Positions 43,296-52,624 of a DNA stretch of 64,000 nucleotides are shown here, piece by piece. The translations under genes and the position numbers were made by a program. The stretch comes from Malonomonas sp036526255. GTDB taxonomy: Bacteria > Desulfobacterota > Desulfuromonadia > Desulfuromonadales > Geopsychrobacteraceae. The notes beneath the pieces are model-generated. The model did not search any database and was not told the origin of the DNA. It saw only the letters and a list, made by a program, of their open reading frames with translations. Within the stretch, counting starts at the first letter, position 1. Each line of letters starts with the position of its first letter. The stretch lies in assembly GCA_036526255.1 (NCBI GenBank), contig DATCYW010000008.1, positions 1-64,000 of the forward strand, given 5' to 3'.

Positions 43296-44450
43296 TTACT
43301 GGCAAAAACGCTGAATTGCAGCGGATATCTGTTCTTTGGCGATGTTGCCGAAGGCCAGTCGCAGATAGCTGTTTAATCCCGGGCCGAAAGCTTCGCCCGG
43401 CAGACAGATCAGGTTGGCCTGGTCAGCGAGCCGTTTCGCCGCCGCACGGCCGGTCAACTCTGACCATGGGTGCTTGATCCAGGCAAAGAAAGAACCGCTT
43501 GCAACCAGTTTAAAACTGCTGCCAGAATTTGCAAATCCCGCCTTGAATAGATCGTGTCGCTCGCGCATCATCCGCGCATTCTCCGCCACCCAGTCGTCCA
43601 GATAGCGACAGCCAAAGGCCAGCGCCAGCTGTGCCGGCCGCGGTTGGCAGACCGCCATGCTGTCCTGCAGTTTCAGCGCCTGTCCGATCAGTTTTTCTGA
43701 TGCGATCAATGCGCCACAACGCAATCCGGTCAAAGCAAAGGTTTTGCCGAACGAGGCGATCTGGATAAAGTTGTCCGGCCAGTTACTACGACTGAACAGT
43801 TGGTGTGGAACTTCTTCGATAAAGGCGTTGTAGGTTTCATCCAATACGAGTGCCAGCTGTTTCTGTTGTGCGAGTTCAAACAGTGCCGCGATGGTTTCGG
43901 CAGGGATGACTGCTCCGGTCGGATTACTCGGAGTGACCAGCAGGATCGCTCTGGTTTTTGGCGTGATCAGTGCGGCGATGGTTTCAATATTCGGCTGTCC
44001 GCCATCTTCTGGAATAAAGGGCGCGAAGACCGGCTTGATCCCTAGCGCCTGCAAGCCCATCGGATGATCAAAGTAGGCCGGAGATTGCAGGATGACTTCG
44101 TCCCCCGGCTGGCAGAGACAGCAGATTGCCAGCCAGAACGCCTGGCTGGCGCCTATGGTCAGGCAGATCTGGCTGGCCGTCGGTGCCCTCTGGTAGCGGC
44201 GCTGATACCATTCACTCACGGCCTGACGGACCTCGGGCAGTCCTTCATCCGGGCTGTATTTGAAGGTCAGCGGGTCGTTCAGGCTCTCCTGCAGATGCGC
44301 AATCAACTGCGACGGTGGCGGGTAGTCGGGGATCGCCTGGCAGAGATCGATCAGTGGTTTTTCGGCCGGAAAAGATCGCCCTGCAAGCCAGCTTTTGACT
44401 TCGGTGATCGGCGGTGGCTGAATCTGCCGGATATGGGGCTGGGTGAACAT
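43296..44450 (-). CDS. Class I/II PLP-dependent aminotransferase
   Basis: A 384-residue fold-type I aminotransferase. N176 in TPSNPTGA, D204 in LVLDETY and the PLP lysine K236 in SFGKTFALTG are all in place, and the C-terminal SYLRLAFGN carries the substrate-carboxylate Arg. It belongs to the broad aspartate/aromatic aminotransferase group; the substrate cannot be named. It begins five bases after the M20 peptidase stop, so the two are co-transcribed and may act together on peptides or amino acids. Confidence 0.9.
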   Translation of the reverse strand: MFTQPHIRQIQPPPITEVKSWLAGRSFPAEKPLIDLCQAIPDYPPPSQLIAHLQESLNDPLTFKYSPDEGLPEVRQAVSEWYQRRYQRAPTASQICLTIGASQAFWLAICCLCQPGDEVILQSPAYFDHPMGLQALGIKPVFAPFIPEDGGQPNIETIAALITPKTRAILLVTPSNPTGAVIPAETIAALFELAQQKQLALVLDETYNAFIEEVPHQLFSRSNWPDNFIQIASFGKTFALTGLRCGALIASEKLIGQALKLQDSMAVCQPRPAQLALAFGCRYLDDWVAENARMMRERHDLFKAGFANSGSSFKLVASGSFFAWIKHPWSELTGRAAAKRLADQANLICLPGEAFGPGLNSYLRLAFGNIAKEQISAAIQRFCQ

Positions 44451-44455
44451 GTCGC

Positions 44456-45589
44456 TTAGGCTCGGCGGATGATTTCGACCAGCAGTTCGCTGACCTTAAC
44501 CATGTCCTCAACGCTGACCTGCTCATGAACCGTGTGCACTTTGGCCATGCCGGTCGCCAGAATGACCATTTCGATCCCTTTGCCATTGTAGACGTTGGCG
44601 TCGGAACCGCCACCTGCCGCGCGAACTTCCTGTGGTCGGCCAAGGGCCGTTCCGGCAGCGCGGACGAGCTGCAGTATTCCAGCATTTTCAGCAACCTGCA
44701 TGGCTGGAAAATCCTCATGCAGTTCCAGTGACATCGAAGCACGTTTGGTTTCACCCTTGACCAGGATGGTCGCGAGATTGACTTCTTCTTCCAGCGCTGC
44801 GACCATCCGCTCGGTTTGTTCTCTGAGCTTATTGACATCGTGGCTGCGGATTTCCCCTTTCAGGCTGACCAGTCGCGGGATAATGTTGGAAGCCAGCCCG
44901 CCCTCGATGGTGCCGATGTTTGCGGTTGTCTCATGGTCGATGCGCCCGAGCGGCATCCTGCCGATCGCTTTGCAGGCGATCTGGATTGCGGAAATCCCCT
45001 CTTCGGGACAGACGCCGGCGTGAGCTTCATGGCCGAAGATGTCGGCTTTGAAGCGGTTGGCCGCCGGAGCCCGATTGATGACGATATCGACGCCGGTGGT
45101 GTCGAGGGCCAGGCCGCGTTTGGCGGTAAGGCGCGAAAAGTCGAGGTGTTTGGCACCGAGCAGCCCCTGTTCTTCACAGATGGTGATGACAACCTCCAGC
45201 GGAACATGCGGGATCTGCTGTTCCTTGAGAACTTCGAGCGCCTCGAGGATTTCGACAATGCCGGCTTTATCGTCAGCGCCGAGAATGGTTTCGCCGGCGC
45301 TGGTGAAAATTCCGTCCTGCAACAGTGGCTGCACATTTTCCGCCGGAGTCACGGTGTCCATATGAACTGAGAGCAGGAGCGAATCGCCTGCTTTGTTACC
45401 GTTCAGGCGGATAATCATATTGTTGCTGTCGCTGCCGATTTTCGTGCCGGCGTTGTCATATTCGACGGTTGCGCCCAACTGTTCGAAGCGCTGCTGCAGA
45501 TAAGCAGCGATCGTCGCTTCTTTGAAGGAAGGGCTGTCGATAGCGGCCTGACGGGAAAATTCTGTGCAGATACGTTCTCTGTTGATCAT
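44456..45589 (-). CDS. M20-family metallopeptidase (peptidase T-like)
   Basis: A 377-residue di-zinc exopeptidase. Metal and catalytic residues are H76 and D78 in SVHMDTV, D106/D107 in GADDKAG, E139/E140 in ICEEQG, an Asp in LDTTGVD, and a late His in the MAKVHTVHE segment. The dimerisation domain starts near DIFGHEAHAGVCPEEG. It resembles PepT-like tripeptidases but is shorter than PepT (about 408). GGGAGA precedes the ATG at 45589; the frame continues 66 bases upstream. It is the first gene of a two-gene unit with the aminotransferase. Confidence 0.88.
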   Translation of the reverse strand: MINRERICTEFSRQAAIDSPSFKEATIAAYLQQRFEQLGATVEYDNAGTKIGSDSNNMIIRLNGNKAGDSLLLSVHMDTVTPAENVQPLLQDGIFTSAGETILGADDKAGIVEILEALEVLKEQQIPHVPLEVVITICEEQGLLGAKHLDFSRLTAKRGLALDTTGVDIVINRAPAANRFKADIFGHEAHAGVCPEEGISAIQIACKAIGRMPLGRIDHETTANIGTIEGGLASNIIPRLVSLKGEIRSHDVNKLREQTERMVAALEEEVNLATILVKGETKRASMSLELHEDFPAMQVAENAGILQLVRAAGTALGRPQEVRAAGGGSDANVYNGKGIEMVILATGMAKVHTVHEQVSVEDMVKVSELLVEIIRRA

Positions 45590-45781
45590 TGTGTGTCTCC
45601 CTTGCATTCGGTGGATTCGGCTGCGTATGTTAGCCGGAACCGCAGGCCGAGGCAATCATTTCGGGCTGCGGTTTTCTTGGACATCAGTAGCTCAGAAATG
45701 TTATCATCCGCTAATTCACTCCAAGTATCTAACAGTAATCCCAGAGCCCGAGGCTCTCCTCTGCCTGTATTGAGTTTACTG

Positions 45782-47137
45782 ATGAATTTTAATCAAGATT
45801 TTCAACCACCGCGCTCGATAAATACGCCGTCACCCAAGCGTCCGAAACGGCGCAATGTCTCGATTGTTGCCGGACTGCTGATCGCAGTCGTTGTTGTCGT
45901 CATGTTGTTGAGCGGCGAACCGGGCCCGGATCTGGAAGCAAGCACCCCGCCGCTGGAAATATCTGCGCCAAAAGTTGTCTTGCCGCCACAGCCGGTCCGC
46001 CGCGAAATCCAGAATACCGTTCAGTCCGGTGAAACAATCTCTGCCCTGCTGGGGGATTATTTCACGCCGCAGGAGATTCACAACCTCAATATTGAGAGTC
46101 GTGAGGTTTTCCCTTTTACGAAAATCTGCGCCGGCCAGCCTTATCGAATCTGCACCACCGATGGTGAATTTGACAGTTTCATCTACGAAATCGACTCGGA
46201 AGAGTTATTGGTCATCAGCCGCGAAACCGAAGAGACGCGAATGGAGCGGGTGCCGATCATTTATGATGTAAAAACTGAAATGGTGCAGGGGACGATTAAG
46301 TCCAGCCTGTTTGATGCGGTGACCGAGATCGGTGAAGAGCCTGAACTGGCTATTTCACTGGCTGATATCTTCGCCTGGGACATCGATTTTATCCTCGATC
46401 TGCGGGTTGGCGACACCTTTCAGGCACTGGTTGAAAAGCGTTTCCGTGAAGGGAAGCCTGCCGGTTACGGCAAAATTCTCGCCGCCGAGTTCATCAACCG
46501 AAAAAAAACCTTCAACGCCGTGCTCTATCAGGATGGCGATCAGCGGGCGTCCTATTATGATGAAACCGGCGAAAATGTCCGCAAGGCCTTTTTGAAAGCA
46601 CCGTTGTCATTTTCGCGGATCTCATCAGGTTTCAGCATGAAGCGTTTTCATCCGATCACCAACACCTGGAAATCCCACCCGGCTATCGATTATGCTGCAG
46701 CTCCGGGAACCCCGATCAAAACTGTCGGTGACGGCTCAATTACCCGGATTGGCTACACCAAGGGCAACGGTAATTTCATCGAAGTACGCCACAGTAACGG
46801 CTACACGACCCTTTATCTGCATATGAAGGGGTTTGCCCGTGGCATGCAAAAAGGCAAACGGCTCTCGCAGGGGCAGGTGATCGGCTATGTCGGCAGCACC
46901 GGCCTGGCAACCGGGCCGCACCTCTGTTTCCGGATGCGCAAAGACGGCAACCCGATTAACCCCTATAAGGTCAAGGTGCCTGCAGCAAAGGCCGTTGCAA
47001 AAGCGCAACTGGCAGATTTTAAAGCTAAGGCGGCACCGTTGCTGGCACGCTTTGAAGAAAGCCGTGCCGCCGCGCAAATGGCCGAGCTGGACGCGCCTGT
47101 CGATGATTCGCTGCCGGTTCTGGAGTCCGCCCAATGA
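45782..47137 (+). CDS. M23-family (LytM) cell-wall metallopeptidase
   Basis: A 451-residue inner-membrane-anchored periplasmic protein. A Lys/Arg-rich cytoplasmic tip is followed by one transmembrane helix (about 27-43), an OapA/LysM-like region starting NTVQSGETISALLGD and a C-terminal LytM domain. Zinc ligands H299 and D303 are in HPAIDYA, and H380 is in GPHLCF. The second His of the usual HxH is Cys382, a variant I recall from other M23 proteins. It may be an active endopeptidase with a Cys ligand or an amidase activator. The frame is open far upstream, but ATG 45782 is the first sensible start. The stop overlaps the AOR start by four bases. Confidence 0.88.
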   Translation: MNFNQDFQPPRSINTPSPKRPKRRNVSIVAGLLIAVVVVVMLLSGEPGPDLEASTPPLEISAPKVVLPPQPVRREIQNTVQSGETISALLGDYFTPQEIHNLNIESREVFPFTKICAGQPYRICTTDGEFDSFIYEIDSEELLVISRETEETRMERVPIIYDVKTEMVQGTIKSSLFDAVTEIGEEPELAISLADIFAWDIDFILDLRVGDTFQALVEKRFREGKPAGYGKILAAEFINRKKTFNAVLYQDGDQRASYYDETGENVRKAFLKAPLSFSRISSGFSMKRFHPITNTWKSHPAIDYAAAPGTPIKTVGDGSITRIGYTKGNGNFIEVRHSNGYTTLYLHMKGFARGMQKGKRLSQGQVIGYVGSTGLATGPHLCFRMRKDGNPINPYKVKVPAAKAVAKAQLADFKAKAAPLLARFEESRAAAQMAELDAPVDDSLPVLESAQ

Positions 47138-48873
47138 CCGGTTGGCATGGCCGACTGCTCAACGTGGATTTGACTAACGGACGCTGTTGGCCTGAAGCAC
47201 TCCCCGCTGAATTGTTGCACACCTATCTGGGGGGGCGTGGGCTCGGCGTCCGGCTGATGCGCGATTATTATCAGCTCGATCCCTTTGCTCCCGAAATGCC
47301 ACTGATCTTTTCCGTCGGGCCACTTTGTGGAACTGCCGCACCGACTGCCGCCCGTCTGGGGGTTGTTTCCCGTTCGCCGTTGACCGGCACCATCTATGAT
47401 TGCTCAGCCGGCGGCCGCTTTGCCTGGCGTTTGAAGGCGGCCGGATTTGATGCGCTGAAGATTGTCGGCCAGAGTGCCGCGCCGGTGGTGTTGAAAGTAA
47501 CGCCACAAGGTGGGGAGTTGCTGCCTGCGCAACAGCTGTGGGGTTTAACGGTTGGCGAAACCGTCGCACAATTACAAAACCACGGCAGTGTCGCCGCCAT
47601 TGGTCCGGCCGGTGAAAATCGGGTCCGTTTTGCCAATATCATGATGGGTGAAGGCAACTCGCTCGGGCGCGGTGGGTTGGGCGCGGTCATGGGGGTGAAG
47701 AACCTCAAAGCTCTGGTTGTCGATGGTGACTTGAAGGTCGCCATTCCGGATCAGGGGCGTTTTGACGTGGCGCGGCGCGATATCCTTCGTCTGTTCAAGG
47801 CTTCGCCAATCATTTACGGTGATCTGGGGATCGCCGAATATGGCACGCCGGCGCTGGTTGATCTGATGGCGCAACGTCGGATGGCGCCGACCGAGAATTT
47901 CAAAAAAACCGTTTTTTCTGCCGCCGATCAATATTCCGGACCGGCGATCCGCAAGGCCTATCAACCGAAAAACCACGGCTGTTACGGCTGCCCGATCCAG
48001 TGCAAGAAGAGCACGCAGGATGGCACGCCACTGCCCGAGTACGAAACGGTTAATCATTTCGGCGCGTTAAACGGCATCAGCGACCTGCGTTCGATCGTCA
48101 ATTCAAATAATCTCTGCAATCAATTAGGAATGGACACCATCACCGCCGCTGCCACTCTTTCTTCCTGGGGGGAGATCCGCGGCAGCTTTCCTCGGGCAGA
48201 GGAGATTGGTGAACTGTTGCAGAAGATTGCCCTGCGCAGCGAAGAAGGAAATCTGCTCGCTGAAGGTGCTCAGCGGATGAGTGAACAACTGGGGCAGCCG
48301 CAGCTGAGCATGAGCGTCAAGGGGCTGGAGCTCCCCGCTTATGATCCGCGTGGCGCTTACGGCATGGCACTGGCTTACTGCACCAGCAACCGGGGCGGCT
48401 GTCATCTACGGGCATATCCGATCTCGCATGAAATTCTGCGCAAACCGGTGCCGACCGACCGTTTCGACTTTGCCGGTAAGGCGCGCATTATCAAGATCGC
48501 CGAAGATTGCAACGCCACCATCGATTCGCTGGTCGCCTGCAAATTCTCCTTTTTAGGTGCCAGTCTCGAAGAGTATGCCGAACTGCTGTCGGCAACGACT
48601 GGCGTTGAATACTCGCCCCAGCAACTCAAGCAGATAGGTGAACGCATCTACCTGACCGAGCGTTTCTACAACCAGAAGAACGGTTTTAGCGTGATGGATG
48701 ACCAGTTACCGCAACGTTTTTACCGCGAAGCTGGCAGCAGTGGCGAGGGGATTGAGGTGGCGCCGATTGATCGGCAGCGGTTTGATGAAGAGATCCAGAA
48801 ATACTACCGGATCCGTGGGCTTGATGAGCAGGGCTGCTTTACTGCTGATAGTTATCTGGACCAGCAACCATGA
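47134..48873 (+). CDS. Aldehyde:ferredoxin oxidoreductase (tungsten enzyme)
   Basis: A 579-residue cytoplasmic enzyme oxidising aldehydes to acids with ferredoxin, using a tungsten bis-pyranopterin. The N-terminal YLGGRGLGVRL is the family signature. The [4Fe-4S] ligands are C283, C286 and C290 in CYGCPIQC, with the fourth at C469 in VACKFSF. Pterin-binding segments NIMMGEGNSLGRGG and DTITAAATLSSW are present. It is somewhat shorter than the usual 600-620 residues. ATGA overlaps join it to the M23 gene upstream and the aldolase gene downstream. No ferredoxin or tungstate transporter lies in the window. Confidence 0.92.
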   Translation: MTGWHGRLLNVDLTNGRCWPEALPAELLHTYLGGRGLGVRLMRDYYQLDPFAPEMPLIFSVGPLCGTAAPTAARLGVVSRSPLTGTIYDCSAGGRFAWRLKAAGFDALKIVGQSAAPVVLKVTPQGGELLPAQQLWGLTVGETVAQLQNHGSVAAIGPAGENRVRFANIMMGEGNSLGRGGLGAVMGVKNLKALVVDGDLKVAIPDQGRFDVARRDILRLFKASPIIYGDLGIAEYGTPALVDLMAQRRMAPTENFKKTVFSAADQYSGPAIRKAYQPKNHGCYGCPIQCKKSTQDGTPLPEYETVNHFGALNGISDLRSIVNSNNLCNQLGMDTITAAATLSSWGEIRGSFPRAEEIGELLQKIALRSEEGNLLAEGAQRMSEQLGQPQLSMSVKGLELPAYDPRGAYGMALAYCTSNRGGCHLRAYPISHEILRKPVPTDRFDFAGKARIIKIAEDCNATIDSLVACKFSFLGASLEEYAELLSATTGVEYSPQQLKQIGERIYLTERFYNQKNGFSVMDDQLPQRFYREAGSSGEGIEVAPIDRQRFDEEIQKYYRIRGLDEQGCFTADSYLDQQP

Positions 48874-50033
48874 TCCGTCAGCTCAGGAAATACGCCGAGA
48901 AGCTGCAACTCGACGGCAGCGCGCTGGCGGATAAATCCGCGCTTCTCGCCCAGGATGACCGTTTGCTCTCTCATGGCAGCGAAACCTTGTTGCCGCTCGG
49001 ACAGGCGGTGATAAAGCGTCTCAACGTGGTTTCGCTGGTGGTTGCACAACCGCCGCTGCCGCTGCTGGAAATCCTGTTGCAGCGTATGCCGCAGACTGCA
49101 CGGACGCTGATCCCGCAGGACACCGAAACCAGAACCTTTCTGCACGATATCCCGCTGGTCCGACGCGATGAGTTCTCGCTGGAAAATCCACAACGACTGG
49201 TCGAGTTGCTTGGCCAGCGCAAGGGGATTCTGGTCGAAGGGGTCGGGATTATGGCCACCGGCAGTGTCACTGTCGAGCAGGCTTATATCAATTACTCTTC
49301 GGTCTATCACGCGCTGTTCGTCAAATTACTGCTGATGTTGCTGGTCGAGACGCCCCCTTCAAAGACTGAACTTGAACTGTTGCAACCGCTGATCACGCAG
49401 TTGTCGCAGCCGATTCCATTGCAGGTTGACGATCTGCTGTCCGGCCCATTGACCGAAAAAGTCGAGTTGCTTGCCGCGATTGATCAAGTCGGCAAACGGA
49501 CCGTGGCCTTGAAGCTGGTCGATTCCTTTTTCGGCAATATTTCCGCGAGTATGACAGATCAGATTCTCATCTCACAATCCGCCTCAAGTCTGGATGAGCT
49601 GCCGGGCTGTATCGATCTGGTTCCGAACGACAATTCCAGTACTGCCGGAATAACCGCATCGAGCGAACTGATCGCCCACCGTGCCATCTATCAGCAGAAC
49701 GCGGTCCGGTTGATTCTGCATGGCCATCCAAAATTCACGGTTATTTTCAGCTTGCTCTGTGAAGAGACAGAATGTCGCATCAGCGATTGCTGGAAAGATT
49801 GCGACAAGGTTCGCTATCTGGACAAAGTTCCGGTGGTGGCCGGTGAAGTCGGCGCTGGTGGTATCGCCAGAAAAGTACCGCCGGTTATCGCCGCCGGTAT
49901 CGCCGTTGTTTATGGGCATGGTGTCTTTGCCTGTGGCGTAGAAAATTTTAAAAAACCACTTCGTGCAATGATTGAGCTGGAAAACTGGTGCCGACGCGAG
50001 TTCCTGCAACGGCTGATGCAGCGCATTAAATGA
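48870..50033 (+). CDS. Double class II aldolase/adducin-fold protein
   Basis: A 387-residue soluble protein. The C-terminal half (about 195-387) is a class II aldolase domain with the zinc histidines in LHGHPKF and VVYGHGVFACG. The N-terminal half ends in ILVEGVGIMATGSVTVEQAY, which resembles the last part of the same domain with the metal His replaced by Val. The protein therefore seems to be a tandem pair with a dead first copy. It overlaps the AOR gene by four bases; an aldehyde made by the aldolase could be oxidised by AOR. That link is inference. Confidence 0.8.
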   Translation: MIRQLRKYAEKLQLDGSALADKSALLAQDDRLLSHGSETLLPLGQAVIKRLNVVSLVVAQPPLPLLEILLQRMPQTARTLIPQDTETRTFLHDIPLVRRDEFSLENPQRLVELLGQRKGILVEGVGIMATGSVTVEQAYINYSSVYHALFVKLLLMLLVETPPSKTELELLQPLITQLSQPIPLQVDDLLSGPLTEKVELLAAIDQVGKRTVALKLVDSFFGNISASMTDQILISQSASSLDELPGCIDLVPNDNSSTAGITASSELIAHRAIYQQNAVRLILHGHPKFTVIFSLLCEETECRISDCWKDCDKVRYLDKVPVVAGEVGAGGIARKVPPVIAAGIAVVYGHGVFACGVENFKKPLRAMIELENWCRREFLQRLMQRIK

Positions 50034-50049
50034 TAAGTCAGGAGACTCT

Positions 50050-51180
50050 GTGAGCTATTCCGATAACAACTCAGAAGGCGGCAGTCACGACCGCGGGCAG
50101 CTGTCGGTGATCGACATTTCCAAAAAGGGGCGCGAAAAGTTTCGTTCGCGAAAATACCGCGAAGCCTGCGAACTGTTCGCCCTTGGTCTGGAGCGAGAGC
50201 CAGACAATCCGTACCTGCTTTCAGGGATGGGGGATGCTTGTCGTGAAATCGGTAATCTTGAGGAGGCAGAGCGCTGTTATCGACGTTTGCTGGATGTGGA
50301 TCGGAACAACCTGTTTGCCCTGCGCGGACTCGGTGACGTCTGTAAAAAACAGGGGCGACACCAGGAGGCGATCCGTAATTGGAAGCAGTATCTTGGTTTG
50401 CGGCCACGCGACAAGCATGTGATGACGCGAATCGCCGATAGCTGCAAGACGCTGATGCAGTTTGACCAAGCCGAAGAAACCTACCGGCAGATTCTGAAAT
50501 ACGAACCGCAGGAGCGCTTTGCCCTGACCGGCATTGCCGACCTGCAACACCGGCTGGGCCGCGATGTCGAGGCGATCCGCTACTATGAAATGGTCCTTGA
50601 GTTCGATCAGAACGAACTGCATATCCTGACCATCGTCGGCAAGCTCTGCTGGCGGATTAACGATTTCGACAAGGCAGAAAAATATTTCCGTCGGGCGCTT
50701 AAGATCGATCCGAAGAACCCCTACGCGCTTTACGGTCTGGGCAACTGCTACCGCTGGCACCGTCAGTACCAGAAGACGCTTGAAGTTTGGAGTGAAATTC
50801 TGGAGTTTTCCGAAGGGAACAAAACCCTGCATTCGCGGATGGGCGACGTTTATGTGCATCTGAATCAACCTGAAGCTGCTGAAAAATCCTATCAGTTAGC
50901 CCTGCAGGAAGGGTACGACCGGTTCGCCATGGTCGGGTTGGTTCGGCTGTTATGCGAGCGGGATATGTGGCAGCAGGCGATCGACATCTTCTGGTCATTG
51001 TGCGAAAAAGAAGAGGCCGCGGATCTGCAACTGGAAGAGTTGAGCAAGCGTTTTGTCCGTTCTGGACAACGCGAACTGATGCTTGCCTTCTTTCGCCGGC
51101 TGCTGGCAGCAGAACGCGGCTCAGAAGCTGCCTGTACCGGGATTCGCAGTCTGCTGGAAAAACTGCAGAGCAACGATTGA
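50050..51180 (+). CDS. Tetratricopeptide-repeat protein
   Basis: A 376-residue protein made almost wholly of TPR units (about nine, from residue 35 to 330), for example AERCYRRLLDVDRNNLFALRGLGDV and KAEKYFRRALKIDPKNPYALYGLGN. There is no signal peptide or membrane segment. The start is GTG at 50050, with AGGAG six bases before. It follows the aldolase gene by 16 bases and precedes acpH by 14, so it is mid-operon. It is presumably a protein-interaction scaffold; the partner is unknown. Confidence 0.85.
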   Translation: MSYSDNNSEGGSHDRGQLSVIDISKKGREKFRSRKYREACELFALGLEREPDNPYLLSGMGDACREIGNLEEAERCYRRLLDVDRNNLFALRGLGDVCKKQGRHQEAIRNWKQYLGLRPRDKHVMTRIADSCKTLMQFDQAEETYRQILKYEPQERFALTGIADLQHRLGRDVEAIRYYEMVLEFDQNELHILTIVGKLCWRINDFDKAEKYFRRALKIDPKNPYALYGLGNCYRWHRQYQKTLEVWSEILEFSEGNKTLHSRMGDVYVHLNQPEAAEKSYQLALQEGYDRFAMVGLVRLLCERDMWQQAIDIFWSLCEKEEAADLQLEELSKRFVRSGQRELMLAFFRRLLAAERGSEAACTGIRSLLEKLQSND

Positions 51181-51194
51181 CCTAAGCCACAGTC

Positions 51195-51782
51195 GTGAAT
51201 TATCTCGCGCATCTTTATTTCTCCGATCCTGAACCGCTGGCCTGGGCCGGATCGTTGATGGGAGATTTTCACAAAGGCACGATTCCACAAGAATTTCCGC
51301 AACCTTTGCTGCGACATCTCATGTTGCATCGCCGCATCGACTCCCTGACTCAACAGAATGAAAATTTTCAGACCAGCCGCAGACGGCTTGATCCGCGTTT
51401 TCGTCATGCCCGCAGTGTTCTGGTCGATGTTTTTTACGATCACTTCTTGGCGCAGAACTGGCTGCAGTACCATCATCAGCCGTTGCTCGATTTTTCCCGG
51501 CAGGTCTATGCCGGGCTGGCCGAACAGCAGCAGCATCTCTCGCCAGGATTACTGAAAATACTGCCGATGATGAGCGAGCGGAACTGGCTCTACTCCTATC
51601 GTCTGGAAGAGTCTGTCGCTCGGGTTCTTGTGCGGCTGGAAGAACGGCTGAATCATCGTCTGCCGTTGGCTGAAGGTTTTTCTGAACTGCACCGTTGGCG
51701 AAAAGAGCTTGAAATTGATTTTGCCGCCTTTATGCTAGATAGCAGTGATTTTGTTGCGCGCTGGAAACAGGGAAATCCTTAA
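51195..51782 (+). CDS. acpH: Acyl-carrier-protein phosphodiesterase
   Basis: A 195-residue HD-like helical hydrolase that removes the 4'-phosphopantetheine arm from ACP. The N-terminal MNYLAHLYFSDP, GSLMGDFHKG, HRRIDSLT and VLVDVFYDHFLAQNW are family hallmarks with the metal-binding His/Asp residues. The length is normal for AcpH (193 in E. coli). The start is GTG at 51195 with a poor ribosome binding site, suggesting coupling to the gene upstream. Confidence 0.93.
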   Translation: MNYLAHLYFSDPEPLAWAGSLMGDFHKGTIPQEFPQPLLRHLMLHRRIDSLTQQNENFQTSRRRLDPRFRHARSVLVDVFYDHFLAQNWLQYHHQPLLDFSRQVYAGLAEQQQHLSPGLLKILPMMSERNWLYSYRLEESVARVLVRLEERLNHRLPLAEGFSELHRWRKELEIDFAAFMLDSSDFVARWKQGNP

Positions 51783-51839
51783 TGTCGGTTGATTCAGGTT
51801 ATTAATATTATTTAAGTGCCATTGCCGTGGAGGGAATAA

Positions 51840-52526
51840 ATGAAACAGGAATTCTGGCCGAGAATTTTGCCGTTTGCCGTATTTATGGGCTTTATCGGCA
51901 TTCAGGAAGGGGTCGTCGCGCTGGCCGAGAAGGGCATTCTGCCGCTCAGCGAGCAACAACTGCTCTTTCTCTACCCGATCAAGGCGCTGGTGGTTTTCGG
52001 GCTGTTACTGTTTTTTGCTCGCCGCTACACCGAACTGAACTTCTGCGATCTGCATAAGCTGTCCAACACTGCCCTGAGCATATTTGTTGGCGTTATTGTT
52101 TTCATCCTCTGGGTCAACATGGATTGGGACTTCGCCACCATCGGCGCGGCCAAGGGCTTTGATCCGACCCTGATTCAGGACGACGGCGTACGCAGCACCC
52201 TGATTGTTTTCCGTCTGTTCGGCGCAGCGCTGGTCGTGCCGATCATGGAAGAGCTGTTCTGGCGTTCGTTTTTATTGCGCTACATCATCAACGCAGATTT
52301 TTCCAGAGTCGCGATTGGCGCATTCACTTGGCCGTCCTTTCTTATCGGAGCGGCCTTCTTCGGGCTGGAACACAATCTGATTCTTGCCGGCGTGATGGCC
52401 GGAGTGGCTTACAATCTGCTGCTTTACAAAACGAAAAGTGTCGCCCAGTGCGTGCTGGCACATGCCGTGACGAACCTGATTCTGGGAATTTATGTGCTGC
52501 AGACAGGGCAATGGCAATTCTGGTAA
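51840..52526 (+). CDS. CPBP-family intramembrane protease (PEP-CTERM-associated CAAX type)
   Basis: A 228-residue integral membrane protein with about seven to eight helices. The glutamic-protease motifs are E137-E138 in MEELFWRSFLLR, H178 in FFGLEHN and H208 in LAHAVTN. The middle segment WVNMDWDFAT resembles the CAAX-protease-related group often found with exosortase systems; I see no exosortase here. TGGAGGG precedes the ATG. It follows acpH by 57 bases. Confidence 0.85.
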   Translation: MKQEFWPRILPFAVFMGFIGIQEGVVALAEKGILPLSEQQLLFLYPIKALVVFGLLLFFARRYTELNFCDLHKLSNTALSIFVGVIVFILWVNMDWDFATIGAAKGFDPTLIQDDGVRSTLIVFRLFGAALVVPIMEELFWRSFLLRYIINADFSRVAIGAFTWPSFLIGAAFFGLEHNLILAGVMAGVAYNLLLYKTKSVAQCVLAHAVTNLILGIYVLQTGQWQFW

Positions 52527-52624
52527 ACAAAGATTTTAAGCAACGGTCGGCATGTCATAAATACTGATAAACCGACCTCTGTTCATTCGCGATCGTTCGT
52601 AAACCATCTCTTTCGGATACGCCC

